Assembly: GCF_037975245.1 (NCBI RefSeq)
Contig: NC_092568.1
Coordinates: 15,091,501 to 15,155,500 of the forward strand
Length of the DNA stretch: 64,000 bases
Reading direction: 5' to 3'
Origin: Apostichopus japonicus
Lineage: Eukaryota > Echinodermata > Holothuroidea > Aspidochirotida > Stichopodidae
Below the pieces are notes generated by a model. It saw only the letters and a program-made list of their open reading frames with translations, did not search any database and was not told where the DNA came from. A program made the position numbers and the translations under genes. Numbering within the stretch: the stretch's first letter is position 1; each line of letters starts with the position of its first letter. Shown one piece after another: positions 25,234-39,796 of the stretch.

Positions 25234-26057
25234 GTAAGTTCAATCACAACTGAAATTCTAATAAATAGTAATTGACACAATTGCCATAATGTTCAAAGAA
25301 GGTTTGAATATCCGCGATATGTTTGGCTGGAAATTATGAGTAAAATTATAACGTTAGGCCATAGCAAGCAAAATTGTGGCTAACGCTAGGACGAAGCTAG
25401 GCTAGGAGTTTAGTCTACCTAGTGTAGCCCACATGCGCTCGTAGATGTATAGTACTATAGAAGCAGTAATACACACTTATATGACATATTTTATATAAAT
25501 GTGTATTATTAGCTAGTATACTAGGCCTATATTATATAATGTTACGAGAGACTGTGGTGTAGGCTAGCATACGTCAAGTTTCTAGACACTTCGTCGACCA
25601 CCAACCCGGTCTGCATTTCGTGCACTCTGAACTGAAGATCTTTGGAGTGGTACTTACCTTCTGCTCTAGTACATGGTACAAAGTACATGGTACTCATATT
25701 TTAGGTTATTTTTGATAAAGTTGGAAGTACCTGGTGTTTAACTAAGAACAAAAACTCAGTTTCAATGCATGAAATACCCATAATGTTGTTAGCTTAGGCC
25801 TAGGCCTCAGGTTCATAGTGGCGCTATGTTATCCTACTTCCTAGACCAAGTCTACACCAGCTGTAGCCCAATGTTGTAGGGTTCTGTATCCTAAGTGGAG
25901 TGGCTGCTGAGTGCTAATACCCTGGACAGAGAATGTTTTGAGTCTTATTTAGCAAATAATCCACAAAGGTATGCATTTTCTGCTCCTGCATATGTGCATC
26001 AAGGGGTTTGAGCCTACTCAGCCTATCATTAATTTTCTGTTGTTTGTCAATTTTCAG

Positions 26058-26143
26058 AGAAAGTTGATGTGCCAAGTCCTCAGCATTCACAGTTATATAC
26101 TTTGAATGATTGTTGTATCAATGGACTCAACTGGTTAGATGAG
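26058..26143 (+). pseudogene. exon-like segment in the CACTG element
   Basis: An 86-bp stretch between an acceptor TTTTCAG and a donor GAG/GTAACA, with one open frame of 28 codons (begins KVDVPSPQHSQ). Its phase does not join the ATG exon at 25,220 without a stop, so either another exon intervenes or the gene is dead. Confidence 0.3.
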
Positions 26144-26694
26144 GTAACAACAAATTCCAAACAACTCTGACAGCAGAAATAGATATCCTGATACTTCCAT
26201 AGGAGATCTACTGTAGTGACTATAGGAACCAGTGCTTGCCACCCATGGAGAATAAGGTAATTTGACGTTGTTGTTCTTTGACGAGCAACAAATTTGAATG
26301 TTTTATCACAAATTATGCCCCCTATCTACCTCTTGTCCCCTACACCTGTCTTTAATACATTGTAACAACCTATGGATAAACCTTTAAATGGACTGGATAT
26401 GTTATTGAGGTGAACTGTGTATTTAGATAGCATTTCAGTAAGCTTTCCTTTAGACTACTGTACATACTGTTACAGTTAGGCTGTGGTTTACAAATCCCAA
26501 TGATCCAGTTTTGGCAAAGAACACCTTCAATTCTCTTATTCTAAGTATCTTAACAGTTGCACTGAAGTGACAGGCAATATCAGTTTAACATGTTCCAAAC
26601 AGTTCAGGAATACATTGGGGTATGTCCTGTAGGTCAGTTTGGGAGGAATCAACTGAGCTAAACAAAAGTAGTTTTCAATTTCATCACATTTCAG

Positions 26695-26937
26695 AGCCAG
26701 AGACGAAAAAGCCCTCCCCGCTGACCCTTCTCTGGATGATGTTGCTGCAGGTATGGCAAGCCAGACCAAGTGGACTGTGATCCGGATACCAATAAAACCT
26801 GCAAGAATCATAAATGCACCCAACTTGGTCAAGTTTATCAAAATTGGTGACTGGAAATGTTGTTGCAGACGTAGACCTGGTTACTGCTTACATGGTATTG
26901 CTCATATGTGTATTTACACACTGCACAGTGCATACTG
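26695..26937 (+). pseudogene. open exon-like segment in the CACTG element
   Basis: After the acceptor CATTTCAG the frame is open for about 80 codons: an acidic lead (DEKALPADPSLDDVAAG), a hydrophobic basic stretch (WTVIRIPIKPARIIN) and Cys-Cys-Cys-Arg-Arg-Arg. A donor-like GTATGG lies inside it after CTGCAG. I do not recognise the product. It could be a captured host exon. Confidence 0.3.
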
Positions 26938-29900
26938 AAATCTCTGAAAAGACATCTTTATGGACCAAAAATGATAATTGCATTGAAATATGTTGTGGTT
27001 TATATTGTGACGACTATAAAAAGTATCATTTTGGTATGAAAAAAAATTAATCTCTCACTTAAGTTGGCATACTCCTATTAGAGTCTATATCCATCCCTTC
27101 GATTGTTCTCCTTCAGGAAAAGTGCCAAAAAGCAGCGGGGAACATCTTTTTTGACCTGTTATCAATCATAATATAGTTTTTTTGTGGCTTGCATGTTGAA
27201 GAGCATGAATGTACATGTGGGGAGAAAATTGGGTCAATTGAGGCAGTTTTAGACCCCTTTAGGCTTCCCAGGAGCAGCGTAGGAAAATTGTTTACCTCTG
27301 AGTGAAGAGGTTTGTTTACAAGTGACGAAAACTTCCGGCTCGAATAGCAAAAAATCTACATGGTCATGATACAGAAAATTGTAAGTGCCATGAAAGGCCA
27401 ACTTATCAGCTATCCGGTGATAGGTAGCATTAGCTAGTGAAAACTTCTATCTAGACTTAGAGACCACATTACTTTTGTGATTTAGTGTGTAAGTCAATGG
27501 GGCTTTAAATGGGCTTATGCTACCTTAAGTTACATATAAGGAACAATCTGTGATATATAGTGCGCATTATGCAATCACTGAAATAACCACAGTACGTAAA
27601 GACATAGAGAAGTGGCGGAATGGTTGGGGCACTGAACACATGATTCCATGATCGTAGGTTCATGTACCAACCTGGTCGATACGTATGTATCTTTAATGAA
27701 GACACTTAATCTCAATTGCTGCTCTTTACTCAGGTGTATAGGGTACCCTGGGAGGTAATTCAAAAATATAGCATTTGCACCGCTTCATGGCTGCAATGAC
27801 ATGGGATGTCCCCTGGGGAACATGTAGCTGTAGCTCAGCATTGTTTCTACCATTCAAGACATAACTTATAGTTTGTGATAAAGTACTTCTAGAAATGTTT
27901 TAACTACTTTGTTTTCTGTTCCACCCTAATGTTGCGTCAAGGATAATAACATATTCAACTTACATGTTCTGCATTAATATTGTACCATCACATCCATGGT
28001 CAGAAACTGATAATAATATCACTTCCAAGTGCCTAATTCGAGATGAAGGTTATATGGATATTTTCTGGCCCTTTTTAACAGCTATGGTCATATAGAGCTA
28101 CTCAAGGCGTTTTTATACCATTTGATTTGACATGGGGTATTATTTTTATAAATAAATTTATAAATATGATATATTATTTTGTGTGTATTAAATATATGTT
28201 ATGTATATTTAAATATTAATTAAGATAATTTATTTGGCTAAACTTCTATTTTTATATTTGAGCTGCGTACTCGCAATTTTTCCCTTTGTCTGCCCACATC
28301 TCTTCCATGCTGCTATTTTGATGAAACTGATGGAGCCCATAATGATGCATGGTCAGTGGACAATGAGGGTCTTTAAGAAATTGTAGGTATAGGTCATCAG
28401 GGGGTCTAATTGTTTGAAAACTGTTGAACACTGCCAACTTAATGGCTTAGGAGCATTTCAAAGTAATCCCATAAGTATTCTCAAGATGTTTTGTGGGAAA
28501 AGATTTTGACAATTTTGTAAAAATAAGTTTTCCCAATTTTCCCATAAATATTTATTTTAGTTTTAAATGTTCTTTAACCTTTAGTGTTTGTTACTGTTCT
28601 TTATGAGATGACTTTTAAGTGGAATGTTTATTTGTCACATTTTGCATTAATACTGAATGTTAATAAAAATTACCATGAAACTTACAATGTGTGTCACTAT
28701 CTCATTTCTTAACTAATCAGTACTTAATCTTAAACTAGTCTTGTGACCTAAATAAGTAGTCACAGTTGCAATGACTAATATTTTTAGTCACTGGACTAAG
28801 CTTTGGTCGATAGAGGCATCGTAGTAGGACTAATTTTAATTAGTCAGAAAACTCAATTTAATTAGTCACAAAACTAATATTACATAGTCAAATGACTAGA
28901 AAAAACTGGTCGATAGAGACATCGTTGTGACTAATTTTTTTTTAGTCATATTGACTAACTATTGTTTACAGTGCACGTTTTACGAGGTACAAAGTATATA
29001 TTTATAAATTTGTAGTTAAGACGGTGCACTCTTTACTGCAGGAATGCGACAACTTAATAACGATTTTGCTCTCCCTTTACTCTCTTATTCATTGCTGCAA
29101 ATGTTTCTGTTGCAGCGATAGAAAGCAAGTGTAAATAAATGACACATGATGACGCCAGAAATGTGTTCCACATTCATTTCTATTGAAAATTTGCTATTGT
29201 AGATAATGTTATTGAACTCTGAATTCAAACATGGAAACGTTTTACAAACATTCACCTCAAAATTAGTGGAACAATGCCACGAAGATTAATATATAGAAAG
29301 AAAAACAACAACTTGTAGGTAGGGCCTATTGCTTACCGGCTAGATACAGAGGTAACGATTAAAATGAACATATACAACGTGTACTGCACGCAGCCGCATA
29401 CACTATACACACACATATATACATATGATCCGTATTGTGCCACGCTTAGGGAATTGTGCCCACGCTTGGGAAAGTATGATTGAAATATATTAGGCTAGTT
29501 GTCATAAAACCTGTTCTTAAATTTAACAATTTGGAAGGCAATACACCATGTACAAACGAGAAGGCCCCATGAAAAAAATGCAAGTGAGACAAAAGCCTAT
29601 ACATCATGTACTTTCTTATTTTCTCTTTCAAACACTCCGACCCCCCCTCTCACCCGTTTAATTTTCGAAGGTGTTTACGTTGCTACGGGAGAAGTTTGGG
29701 TGTCCAGTTAGGTTCAAACTTGTTATATGCGACTAATATTGGTTATGTAGAAGGATTAAAGTATGCTGTAGTGGCCCATATATTTGCCATATATTCAAAA
29801 ATGGTCACCTCACCTCTGGTCAATATTCTTAAACGGTTATATTACCTCGTTGGAAGAAAAATTACCTCACTAGACATTCAGTCATCTTTTGTGTTCATTA

Positions 29901-30019
29901 AGAATGTCTGGGAACAATTTGGAGAGCGAAGCCCTCCAAGGAAAGTATTTTTTTGAACATTCCTAGCAATTATTGCAAGTTGCTTAATTTGCGGCCAAAA
30001 CAGTCCACAGATACAGTCT

Positions 30020-31590
30020 CAGATACAGACATATGTACGATTAACATATATACATAGACAACATAATGTACGCAGCCGCATACACTACACATATACATAT
30101 TGGTTAACATGCATGTGTGACAGTAACTTATTGTGCCCACGCTTTGCACTATTAAAGAAGCCTTTATATTAGAATCCTCTTTCCCACACCCGACCCACCC
30201 CCCTGACACATATACATATATACACATATACATATTGGTTAACATGCATGTGTGACAGTAACTTTATTGTGCCCACGCTTAGGAGAATTGTGCCCACGCT
30301 TGGGAAAGTATGACTGAAATATAGTAGTCTTCACAGAAACTGTTCGAAAATTAAGCGATTTAGAAAGCATTAAAACCCAATACAAACGAGTAGACCCTTT
30401 ATGAACTGCACTATTTAAGAAGCCTATATATTACATACTTTCTTGAATCCTCTTTCCCACCCGATACCCCCCCCCCCCGGCACATATACATGTATACACA
30501 TGTATACATATTGGTTAACATGCATGTGTGACAGTAACTTTATTGTGCCCACGCTTAGGGGAATTGTGCCCACGCTTGGGAAAGTATGACTGAAATATAG
30601 TAGTCTTCACAGAAACCATTCGAAAATTAAGCGATTTAGATGGCATTAAAACCCAATACAAACGAGTAGACCCTTTAGGAACTGCACTATTTAAGAAGCC
30701 AATATATTACATACTTTCTTGAATCCTCTTTCCGACCCCCGACCCACCCCCCCCCCCCGACACATATACATATATACACATTTTGGTTAACATGCATTTG
30801 TGACAGTAACTTTATTGTGCCCACGCTTAGGGGAATTGTGCCCACGTTTGGGAAAGTATGACTGAAATATAGTAGTCTTCACAGAAACCATTTGAAAATT
30901 AAGCAATTTAGAAGGAATTAAAACCCAATACAAACGAGTAGACCCTTTAGGAACTGCACTATTAAAGAAGCCTATATATTACATACTTTCTTGAATCCTC
31001 TTTCCGACACCCGACCCCCCCCCCCTCCGACACATATACATATATACACATATACATATTGGTTAACATGCATGTGTGACAGTAACTTTATTGTGCCCAC
31101 GCTTCGGAGAATTGTGCCCACGCTTGGGAAAGTATGACTGAAATATAGTAGTCTTCACAGAAACTGTTCGAAAATTAAGCAATTTAGAAAGCATTAAAAC
31201 CCAATACAAACGAGTAGGCCCTTTAGGAACTGCACTATTTAAGAAGCCAATATATTACATACTTTCTTGAATCCTCTTTCCGACACCCGACCCCCCCCCC
31301 CGACACATATACATATATACACATATACATATTGTTAACATGCATGTGTAACAGTAACTTTATTGTGCCCACGCTTAGGGGAATTGTGCCCACGCTTGGG
31401 AAAGTATGACTGAAATATAGTAGTCTTCACAGAAACTGTTCGAAAATTAAGCGATTTAGAAGGCATTAAAACCCAATACAAACGAGTAGACCCTTTAGGA
31501 ACTGCACTATTTAAGAAGCCAATATATTACATAATTTCTTGAATCCTCTTTCCGACCCCCGACCCCCACCCCCCCCCCTCCCGCGCCTCT
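30020..31590. repeat. about 275-bp minisatellite, five full units, element R
   Basis: Inverted counterpart of 13,765-15,480, with GTGCCCACGCTT doublets near 30,269, 30,546, 30,817, 31,097 and 31,366. One unit fewer than in copy L. Confidence 0.85.
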
Positions 31591-32569
31591 TCATTTATTT
31601 TTCGAAGGTGTTACATACCGGGAAGTTTTGGTCTCCAGTTAGGTTCAAACCTTGTTATATGCAACTTCACTAGGTTAAAGCCCAATACAAACGAGTAGAC
31701 CCTACACTACTAAATATTACTATCATACTAAGTATGATTTATTGGTCCCATATATGCTACATATTAAAATATGGTCACCTTATGTTAAAATTCTTAAACT
31801 GTTTTATTAACCACCTTGGAGGAAATTTACCTAACTGGGAAATTTAGTCATCTTGTTGTGTGTGTTTATAATGTCAGCGAACCATATGGAGAGTGAACAC
31901 CTTCAGGAAAGGACTTTTTTGAAAACTTCCAGCAATTACAGCATGCCGTAATTTGGGGCCATTACAGACTACTTTTGATGAGTATACGTATTTGAACTCG
32001 AAGCCCCTCACCCCACGATCAATTTCCCCTCCCTAAATCTCTTACGCCTGACTGACTCTGCGATCAATTTCATATATAGTTTGATGATACCTATACTTAC
32101 TTTTAATTTAACATAATATGTTGGTTACATATATCAACTGAAAATTATAGGTGGGGGATCATAACGAGGAAGAAACTGTACCCATCAGACTTAGATTAAA
32201 ATTGTATACGTACGCTTATGAGTACGGAATTTCCGACTGTGGCACTCTATTTTTCATAAATTCATGCTATTTGTGAGTGACCTACAATTTTCGGTCAAAC
32301 TTGACCTTTAATCAGTCATATTTACCACGTTTTCCTTGTCATATTAAGAAACTGTATCTCGCGGTTCTTATACTCCACCATAAAAAACTTCGTGTGATTT
32401 TGAATACTCTAAAAAAAAATGCCTAATAAACTACTGTACAACGTATACAATTAAAACGCTCAATGTTATTCTACGGAAGCTTAAAATGGCCATCAACATA
32501 AGAAAAACTTTGCCCATAAAGTGAAATTTTTCAGTAAATTGTTAAAATAACAAGATAAAATCTTATCCA

Positions 32570-32960
32570 AAAAAAAAACAGAAAAATGTTGGATTGCTTA
32601 GTTGCTTAAACTGAGCAATTGAACAATTTTTGAAAAATGTTTTATTGACAACTTATCATATCTCGTGTATTGGACATTTTGCTGCAAATTGTTCACTTGT
32701 TCACTTCATTCCATCTGAGCAATGGAAAAATTTTCTGCAAAATGTTCAATTGACAACTTATCTTATCTCGTTAATTGGACATGTTTTTGGCAAAATGTTA
32801 AATTGTTCACATCCCAATTGAGCAATTGTAAAATTTTCTGCAAAATGTTGAATTGGCAACTTATCGTATCTCGTCAACTCAACATTTTTCTGCAAAATGT
32901 TTAACTGTTCACTTCATTCCCAATGCTCAGTTGGAATGAAGTGAACAATTTAATTTGTTT
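32570..32960. repeat. hairpin-rich degenerate array, element R
   Basis: Counterpart of 12,270-12,720, with the same ATTTTCTGCAAAATGTT ladder but a single perfect 15-base-arm hairpin, near 32,907-32,950. Confidence 0.65.
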
Positions 32961-33699
32961 CATGTGAGTAATAAATAGCCCCCCCCCCCCAAGAAAATAA
33001 TATTAAGCGCGCTAGGAAAAAGCACTGTATTTTGGGGTAGTTCACTATGTCGTCGAATATAATTTGTTGAAAAAGAAAAGTTTTCCCCTTTGTTACATTA
33101 ACATAGCTTTTTTAGTTGGTAGTCTATGTAGCGTATCAAGCAGATAACTTATACTCATTGCTTACTCGCTAACCAGAGTGATTAATAAATTTGTGAAGTG
33201 AGGGCCAGTGGTACAAATGTACCGAAAAAACAAAAGTGCAGTCGCGAAAGATGGAGTGTCTGACTGACTGACTGACTGACACTGACCATCCAGTTGGAAT
33301 TTCAGCCACTACATCTCTCCCCCCCCCCCTACCCACTCTCAATCATCAGGCCTTAGCTACGTCCCTGTGTATAATACGTAAACGACGTTCATTACTGTTT
33401 AGTTTTTACGGAAATGTCGAAAATAATATATATCGCTTGAGAAAATAAGCATTATGCCAAAAAATTGGCATATTCGCGTGTGGTGTTTGTAAAAACTCAC
33501 GCACCTATATGTAAATATATAATAGCCTAGATTGTCCTGTGTCCGTTATATAATTCCATTAAAGAAATGCATACCTCAGACACGGAAGTATTATCCTGTG
33601 AGGGTACCGTAATACATTCATGCTTGAGACACATGCAAGTCTTAAATAAACAGAATAGCAAGTCCCAGACATATAGACCTTCCTCACCGGTTTCGAACC

Positions 33700-33941
<242 letters not shown>

Positions 33942-36214
33942 AATTAACATACATAAGTGCCGTATAAAGGCAAAAATAAAGGCAAAAAAAGGCAAAAATA
34001 GAGCGCCTACATTACAATACGTAGTACACACAGCGAAATCCATATGCATGTGCCGGATCAAGGTAATGGTTTTATTCTCCAATAGTTATATATATGAAAC
34101 GAATTTTCCTGAAAATTATTGCAAACTTCATCTCGATCAAGTAACGTTAAATACACAAGTGATATTTAATATGTTGAATGTCAAAAATGGAATGTAGCTA
34201 TATCATTACGCTGTTGATATGGAACTGAATAAAATTAAAAATTAAATACTGCCGCATTTTGAAGAGTGCCAGAATTTCAAACCTTTAAAATGATAACTCG
34301 TGGGTCTCTGAAAAATATAGCAAGAATGTGTTTGTGATTACTGTCAAAAAGGCGTGATATACTGAATAACATGTAAATATCAAATGGTATTGTCACTGTG
34401 ACACGCTTCACATTGTTTAATTGTTTATTGTAAGATTCCAGCTTCTATATGATCACTGAGTCAAAGCATGGTTAAATGATCGACAAACTGCTATATTAAG
34501 TTTTCCCCGTCTTTAACATAAGTTCACGAGATCGTCAACAAGTTTTAGAAGCGGCAGTTCACGGCTTCCATACAGATTTGAATTTAGTTGCCTATTGTTG
34601 CTGGACCGTAGAATTCGGAAATATCAATGTTGGATGCTAACTACGGAGCTACAGAAGCGTAGAAAGGACATTGTACCATTGTATGATGGAGGTTTTTACC
34701 TCCATGATTGTACTAACAAATTTATGGACTAGTAGAACATAATGATAATATAATAATTGCAGTTTCCTTGAACTGATATTGTGAAAAGAATCGCTTTGCG
34801 TTGAAGACTTTTCGAAGACAAGACAAGACAAGACAAAAAAAAACTATGGCTTGGAGGATTCACACTGGGTACATAGCATCGCACAATTTTTGTCACTTGA
34901 AATCCAATCGAGTTTTCCCTTTGCTGTTTTCGCCAAGTTAGCTTCCGAGAACCCGCGACATTTAAATGAGCATTTACAATACTTAGGGTACTTTAATTAG
35001 ACCTCCTTTAACGCTATATTGGGGACCCAATGCAACCATGTGGTGCACCCCACCCACTCGCCCCCCCCCCCTCGTGAGGTTCCCCAATGTGTGGTAAACT
35101 TAACTGTTAATGCAAAGAATCGTTCTTAATTTTATTATGAACCTGTTTAATTGCATATGCCTTTGTTATAGAATGTAATCCGTTTATTTTAATTGGAAAG
35201 TTAGGTGATCGAGGAACACATTGACATCTCATGGATACAACATTTTCCCCTAAACCGATCCAGAATGGTCGTAGAATTCATCTAATATTACAAATGAGTC
35301 ATATTTTGGATATTTGTGGATGTCTCCTTCTATCCAACTATATGTACCCCTCCGAGTTTAGTCCTGAGATAGAAATTAAAATATAATTAGCCGGTTCTTT
35401 GGTGATGCCGTTTTTGCGGCTTTAGAAATGGTCGGGTCCAGAATAGCTATTTAGGGCATTTATTTAAAAACGGGGACAGGGTGGGTGGGTGAGGGGGGGG
35501 GCACAAGCCTCGGAACTGGGATATCGAACAATCGGTACTCAGTGTCAGGCTTCAAAAACCTCGGCTAAACTTTGTCGGTCATAGCGGGGCAAATCCATAT
35601 TTGAGATTTAAGTAATTTTTGCTTAAATTTTGTGCGAAACTTTTTCCAACCTCCAACCTCCTACCACATGCCCCCCTGCCCCTCCCCGTGCCCCTCCCCC
35701 TCCCCTCCCCCGTTTTAAATGCTCCTCTTACGATTCCCATTGTCCATATCCTTTTTCATAGATTAGTCGAGATAGATTTCAACAGTCCGTTTTTTGTTCT
35801 GCCGATTTCTCTCAATATGCCGTCAAGTGATATTCGAAGAAGTATATTCAAGGCCTATATCATGCGCACGTAAAGCGATGAAACGCACAAATACCCACCG
35901 CAATATATGTACGAAACAGAAAAGTATACTGCTCACTTACTATAAATACCATTTCCAGATAAGCAAGTGAAATTTCCGGTCACATCACAATGATAAAGTT
36001 TACTGTCTGTCACTTTGCAGTTCACTAGTTGGCTACTCCAGTTGGTTAGTAACAATAACGTATTCAGTATAGTTAATTACGTCACAGCCTGGGCCTACTA
36101 GAAAGCGGGCAATTTGAAATCAGTAAAAGGCGGTATCACAAGTAGCAACACGTTGGTTTGATTCACACTGCACTTGATCCTCAATCGAGTTCTACATTGC
36201 AAAGAGCATTCAAA

Positions 36215-37604
36215 ATGGACGATTCCGGCTTCGTGGTTTATTGCAGAAGTAACAGAAAGCTCGGTGGAAGCAAGGTTGCCAGTTTATAAAAGTACACTTT
36301 CAATTCGATCCGTCGCTGGTTTTTAATGATGTTCCGCAGGAAAATGTCATACGTGTATTGGAAAAAGAAAAAACATTTAGAAGCAGCGACAGTTGGAACT
36401 ACCGCGGCAGTATGCACATGTTGTGACAGAAAGCTTGGTGCAAACATTTGAAGGAAGAATTAAAGGCACTCCGAGCACTACTGGCTAAGAAGGAACAACT
36501 TCTTTCGAAAAAAAAAACGAAAACGAAGTTCTCTTTGCTACTGGATTGTTCGGTACGTAACACTAGGCCAAGACTTATTAATGTAATTTTTCAATCACTA
36601 AAAGTCACCGTTATATAAACCCTAGACCTGTACAGGAATTCGCTCCTTTAAAAACGATAAATTAAAAGAGTTAAAATATGACAGTGAGAGAAATAATATA
36701 ATAATCTCCTTTTAGATATCTGTAAAATGTTTCATGCACAATTTTCCAGGGTATACTGTTATTGATACATTCACGTTCTAACTTTGTGATGGTGAACGTC
36801 ACCCGACCACGTACCCCCTACCTCCCCCAACCCATAAACAAATCTGCTTTGTAAACCGTTGAAACATATAGTGGCGTAGGAAGGTACATTTGAGTAGGGG
36901 GGTTGAAGACTGATGGCCGTCCCGGGGGAGGGGTCTAAGGGGAGTTTTTGCATTTCCAGGTGGCCTCAGATGCAATTTGGTGCAATAAAGCAGACTTCAA
37001 CACCCACCCCATTTTGTAAACTTAATTTTGTATTTTCACCTGGCCTTAGATGCAATTTGGTGCTCCAAATGAGATTTTTTTGTTCTCATTTGGAAATGAA
37101 AAAGGTTTTTTTCTGACTTGCGAAGCGGGGGGGGGGGGGCGGAATGATACATCCGCGCCTCCACATTTTTCACTGGGGGGGGGCTGGAGATATTGCCAGT
37201 TGGAGCTAGTATATTTTTCGACAAAAGTAAACTATATGCCAACTGATCTTTATATATGTCTAATTCATACTTATTCTTGTGTCTTTGTTTACAGAAACTT
37301 CAGTGTAGATTGAGCGCAATGAAGAACATAGACTGGTCAGAGGAGAGAAAAGACAGACTGTGCAGTGATGTCAACTGAGTATATGTCACCCGAGGAATCT
37401 GACATGGAGAGCGAACGAGCTAGGGTACCGTAGTGCAGGAGTTCACTTGGGAGTCGGAAAGACTGAACAAAATGAGGCTGGACTCATTCTATAAGGACGT
37501 TCTCCTTAGCGAAAAGTCCAGAAAAAAGGATGCCCACCGTTAGGAAAGGAGACGTATCTCTAACATGCGTACCGACTGACGCCCCAACTTGGGCTGTTAA
37601 TTAG
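36215..37604 (+). pseudogene. fossil two-exon gene of the giant element, copy R
   Basis: Counterpart of 2,355-3,744. The ATG is at 36,215. Exon 1 ends at 36,552 with donor GTACGT, and exon 2 is 37,295-37,604 after acceptor TTTACAG. The TGA (36,424-36,426), the upstream stop before the Gln-Lys-Ala phrase and the exon-2 frame breaks are the same as in copy L, and exon 2 is the same length (310 bp). Copy R additionally lost one base near 36,226. The coiled-coil exon end (KEELKALRALLAKKEQLLS) and the terminal PTWAVN are conserved. The shared lesions show that the parent copy was already dead when it moved. Confidence 0.6.
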
Positions 37605-39189
37605 GTTGAACAATAACAATGAAGGTATGGCCCCCATCCAAATGGTGAAAATGGTCATTGTTTGATGTGCCGGATTAAGCTTGTGGGAGGCCCGTGGCAA
37701 ACAATTTATTTGAGCTCCCATAGAGATACATTGGTACCGGATAACGCCGGATGTATAGCTCACAAAAGACATCTATTTGCCCACGGTGGTTATGATACGT
37801 ACATTAAAACATCACATAAAAACAGTCATTGATCAACAGCGTAAAGACTGCATATCGAAGTCCATTTCGTTTGACTTCTTTGAACTTTTTGTACCATATA
37901 CAGCGTACAATAATGTAACTTTATAACAATATTTCGTTGAATTTTTTACCCAACGTTTAAACTCGTGCCCCTGTTGCACGTGGATAATCCTGTCCTGAGC
38001 ATTTGTTGATTAATGAGGCACCAGGAACAAACAGCAAACGCCGTTGTTTCGGATACAAACAAGTTGCAGTTGACGATTTTGTATAATAAAGAAGAGTTTT
38101 CTCTAATTTAACATTTGGTGTCATTACATGGTACCTTTAAAACGAAATCCTGCCTGAGATAAATGCAACAAGGAAGAAAGAATATGCCCATAATAATGTC
38201 AGATTAATTATTATTTTCTTGTTAGTCTTTTGCTTTAATGGAAGCCTTTTTTAATTTCCCTTCACAGCTAATATATTCCATCAAGGGATTAAATGTTAAG
38301 GATTAAGTTATCCTTAAAATATTTTCAGGAAACAAAAGCCAAGAAAAAAGCATGATTCTATTAATTGTTAATGAATCATTTAGTAAATCATATTTTAAAA
38401 TAAGACATAGAGCATAGGCCTAATAACTTGTCGTCGAAATGTTGTTGCACTTGTACGTTTGTCTTTCATTATTCATGCATGGTTAATTCCAGACTTTCAG
38501 GGTAAAAAATTTAGAGATCTTGTTTGGGCTATCATTGCATTTTATATCAAAATATATGTTAATTACAATAAAATTTAAAGCAGCAACAAAATATTAAGCG
38601 TGCTACGAAATGAGGCAGGAAGTGGTGTTCTGTGTCAAGTTCGTTCCACATAAAAGAGGCTGGTACCGTTTCCGGGCCTGGGTGGAGGGGGGGGGGGGGT
38701 CGAGGGGCCGATAACCATCATGGAAGAAGTGCCTAGGCGTTTATATCATCTGACGGGATAAACGCACCGAATTTTAAACATAAATTTGTTTGGTTCAATG
38801 TAACTGCTGATATGTTAAGTTACTTCAAGTGGGTAGCTGGTTTTCAGAGGTTTTGATTTGCAAACTAGTAACTAAAAATAGAAACATCCCATATTTACTT
38901 GTTTTTTCCCTTCTTTCACCTGGCATTTAAAATCGTTGCACGTGTATATAATTGCCACAATGTAAGTAGAGTAATATTTGGGCATCAAAAAACATTCTCA
39001 GGACAATAATGCATGTTTTGAAAATTGAAAAGGAAAATGGCTTCTCGAGGTTTAAACTTTGTATTCAAAAAGCTGAATATTCAACACTATGATGTAAAGC
39101 AATATTGAGTTGCATTTAGATGTATTTACACAATAGAAGTGGTATTTCGTTCATTTACATAATTTTTGTATAAGTGTAAAAATAACAAA

Positions 39190-39795
39190 TAAACGTTTAC
39201 GATGCGATATGAGGTGCAAATATATAAATAAAAAAGTGGAAAATCAAACGAGTATGATTTTATGTTTATTATTTTTAATTTTCTTTAAATAAAATGTAAT
39301 ATTTGATAGAGGTGGTCCGTGTATTTCTCAGCCTAATCAACCCGATTAAGACTCCCTACACGTGGCGAATAAGCCCAGCCCCTGTATTGGTCGTAAGTAA
39401 TGTGTTTACGATGACCACGTTTCTCCGTATATATTGGTGTAATCATGGCGTTTACGATGATCAATGCGAGAAGTTTATTGCTGGATTCAAACGTAAACTC
39501 CAGATTAACGGTCATGTTTAAGGTAGCGAATCTGTTGTAATTGTGACCGGAAACGTAAAGATTACCCTTCCCTGAAACCGCACGATTAAGTGAGCTTCAC
39601 CGTATTTGGATGACACTTGGCGTTTACGGTCACCGCGTACTCGGTAAATAAGTCATCGCGAACGCGGAAAACTCACGCGTTTAAGTTGAGTCGTAAGCTT
39701 ACCTTAATCACTAGTTTCAGGAGTGGAAACGTAACGGAAACAGGCTGGAACTCGGAATTTACGTCGCAATTACGGACCGAAAACGGCGATTTAAA
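39190..39795. repeat. outer subterminal cluster of R, terminus lost
   Basis: CGTTTACG, TTTACGATG and GGAAACGTAA words mirror 150-780. The expected terminal GTTTTTTTCCCGTG is missing; the sequence turns into gag coding sequence after TTTAAAC. Confidence 0.7.
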
Positions 39796-39796
39796 C

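Larger units (their letters stand above)
24759..28973. mobile_element. CACTA-like DNA transposon with CACTGTAAACA ends
   Basis: A 4.2-kb insertion in copy R. The empty site is seen in copy L near 16,622-16,637, so its limits are exact. The ends are CACTGTAAACATTAGTTAGT and, inverted, CACTGTAAACAATAGTTAGT (one mismatch over about 22 bp), with a 2-bp CA duplication. Both subterminal regions are full of TTAGTCAC / GTGACTAA words (24,780-24,895 and 28,730-28,960). CACTG termini, a 2-3-bp duplication and subterminal repeats fit the CACTA/EnSpm superfamily. I see no transposase inside; instead there are exon-like pieces, so it is non-autonomous. Confidence 0.82.

Noticed and set aside
29606-29956. 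116-codon open frame in element R
   Set aside because: It spans the internal paragraph repeat; the matching frame in L differs and neither shows domain or splice evidence.
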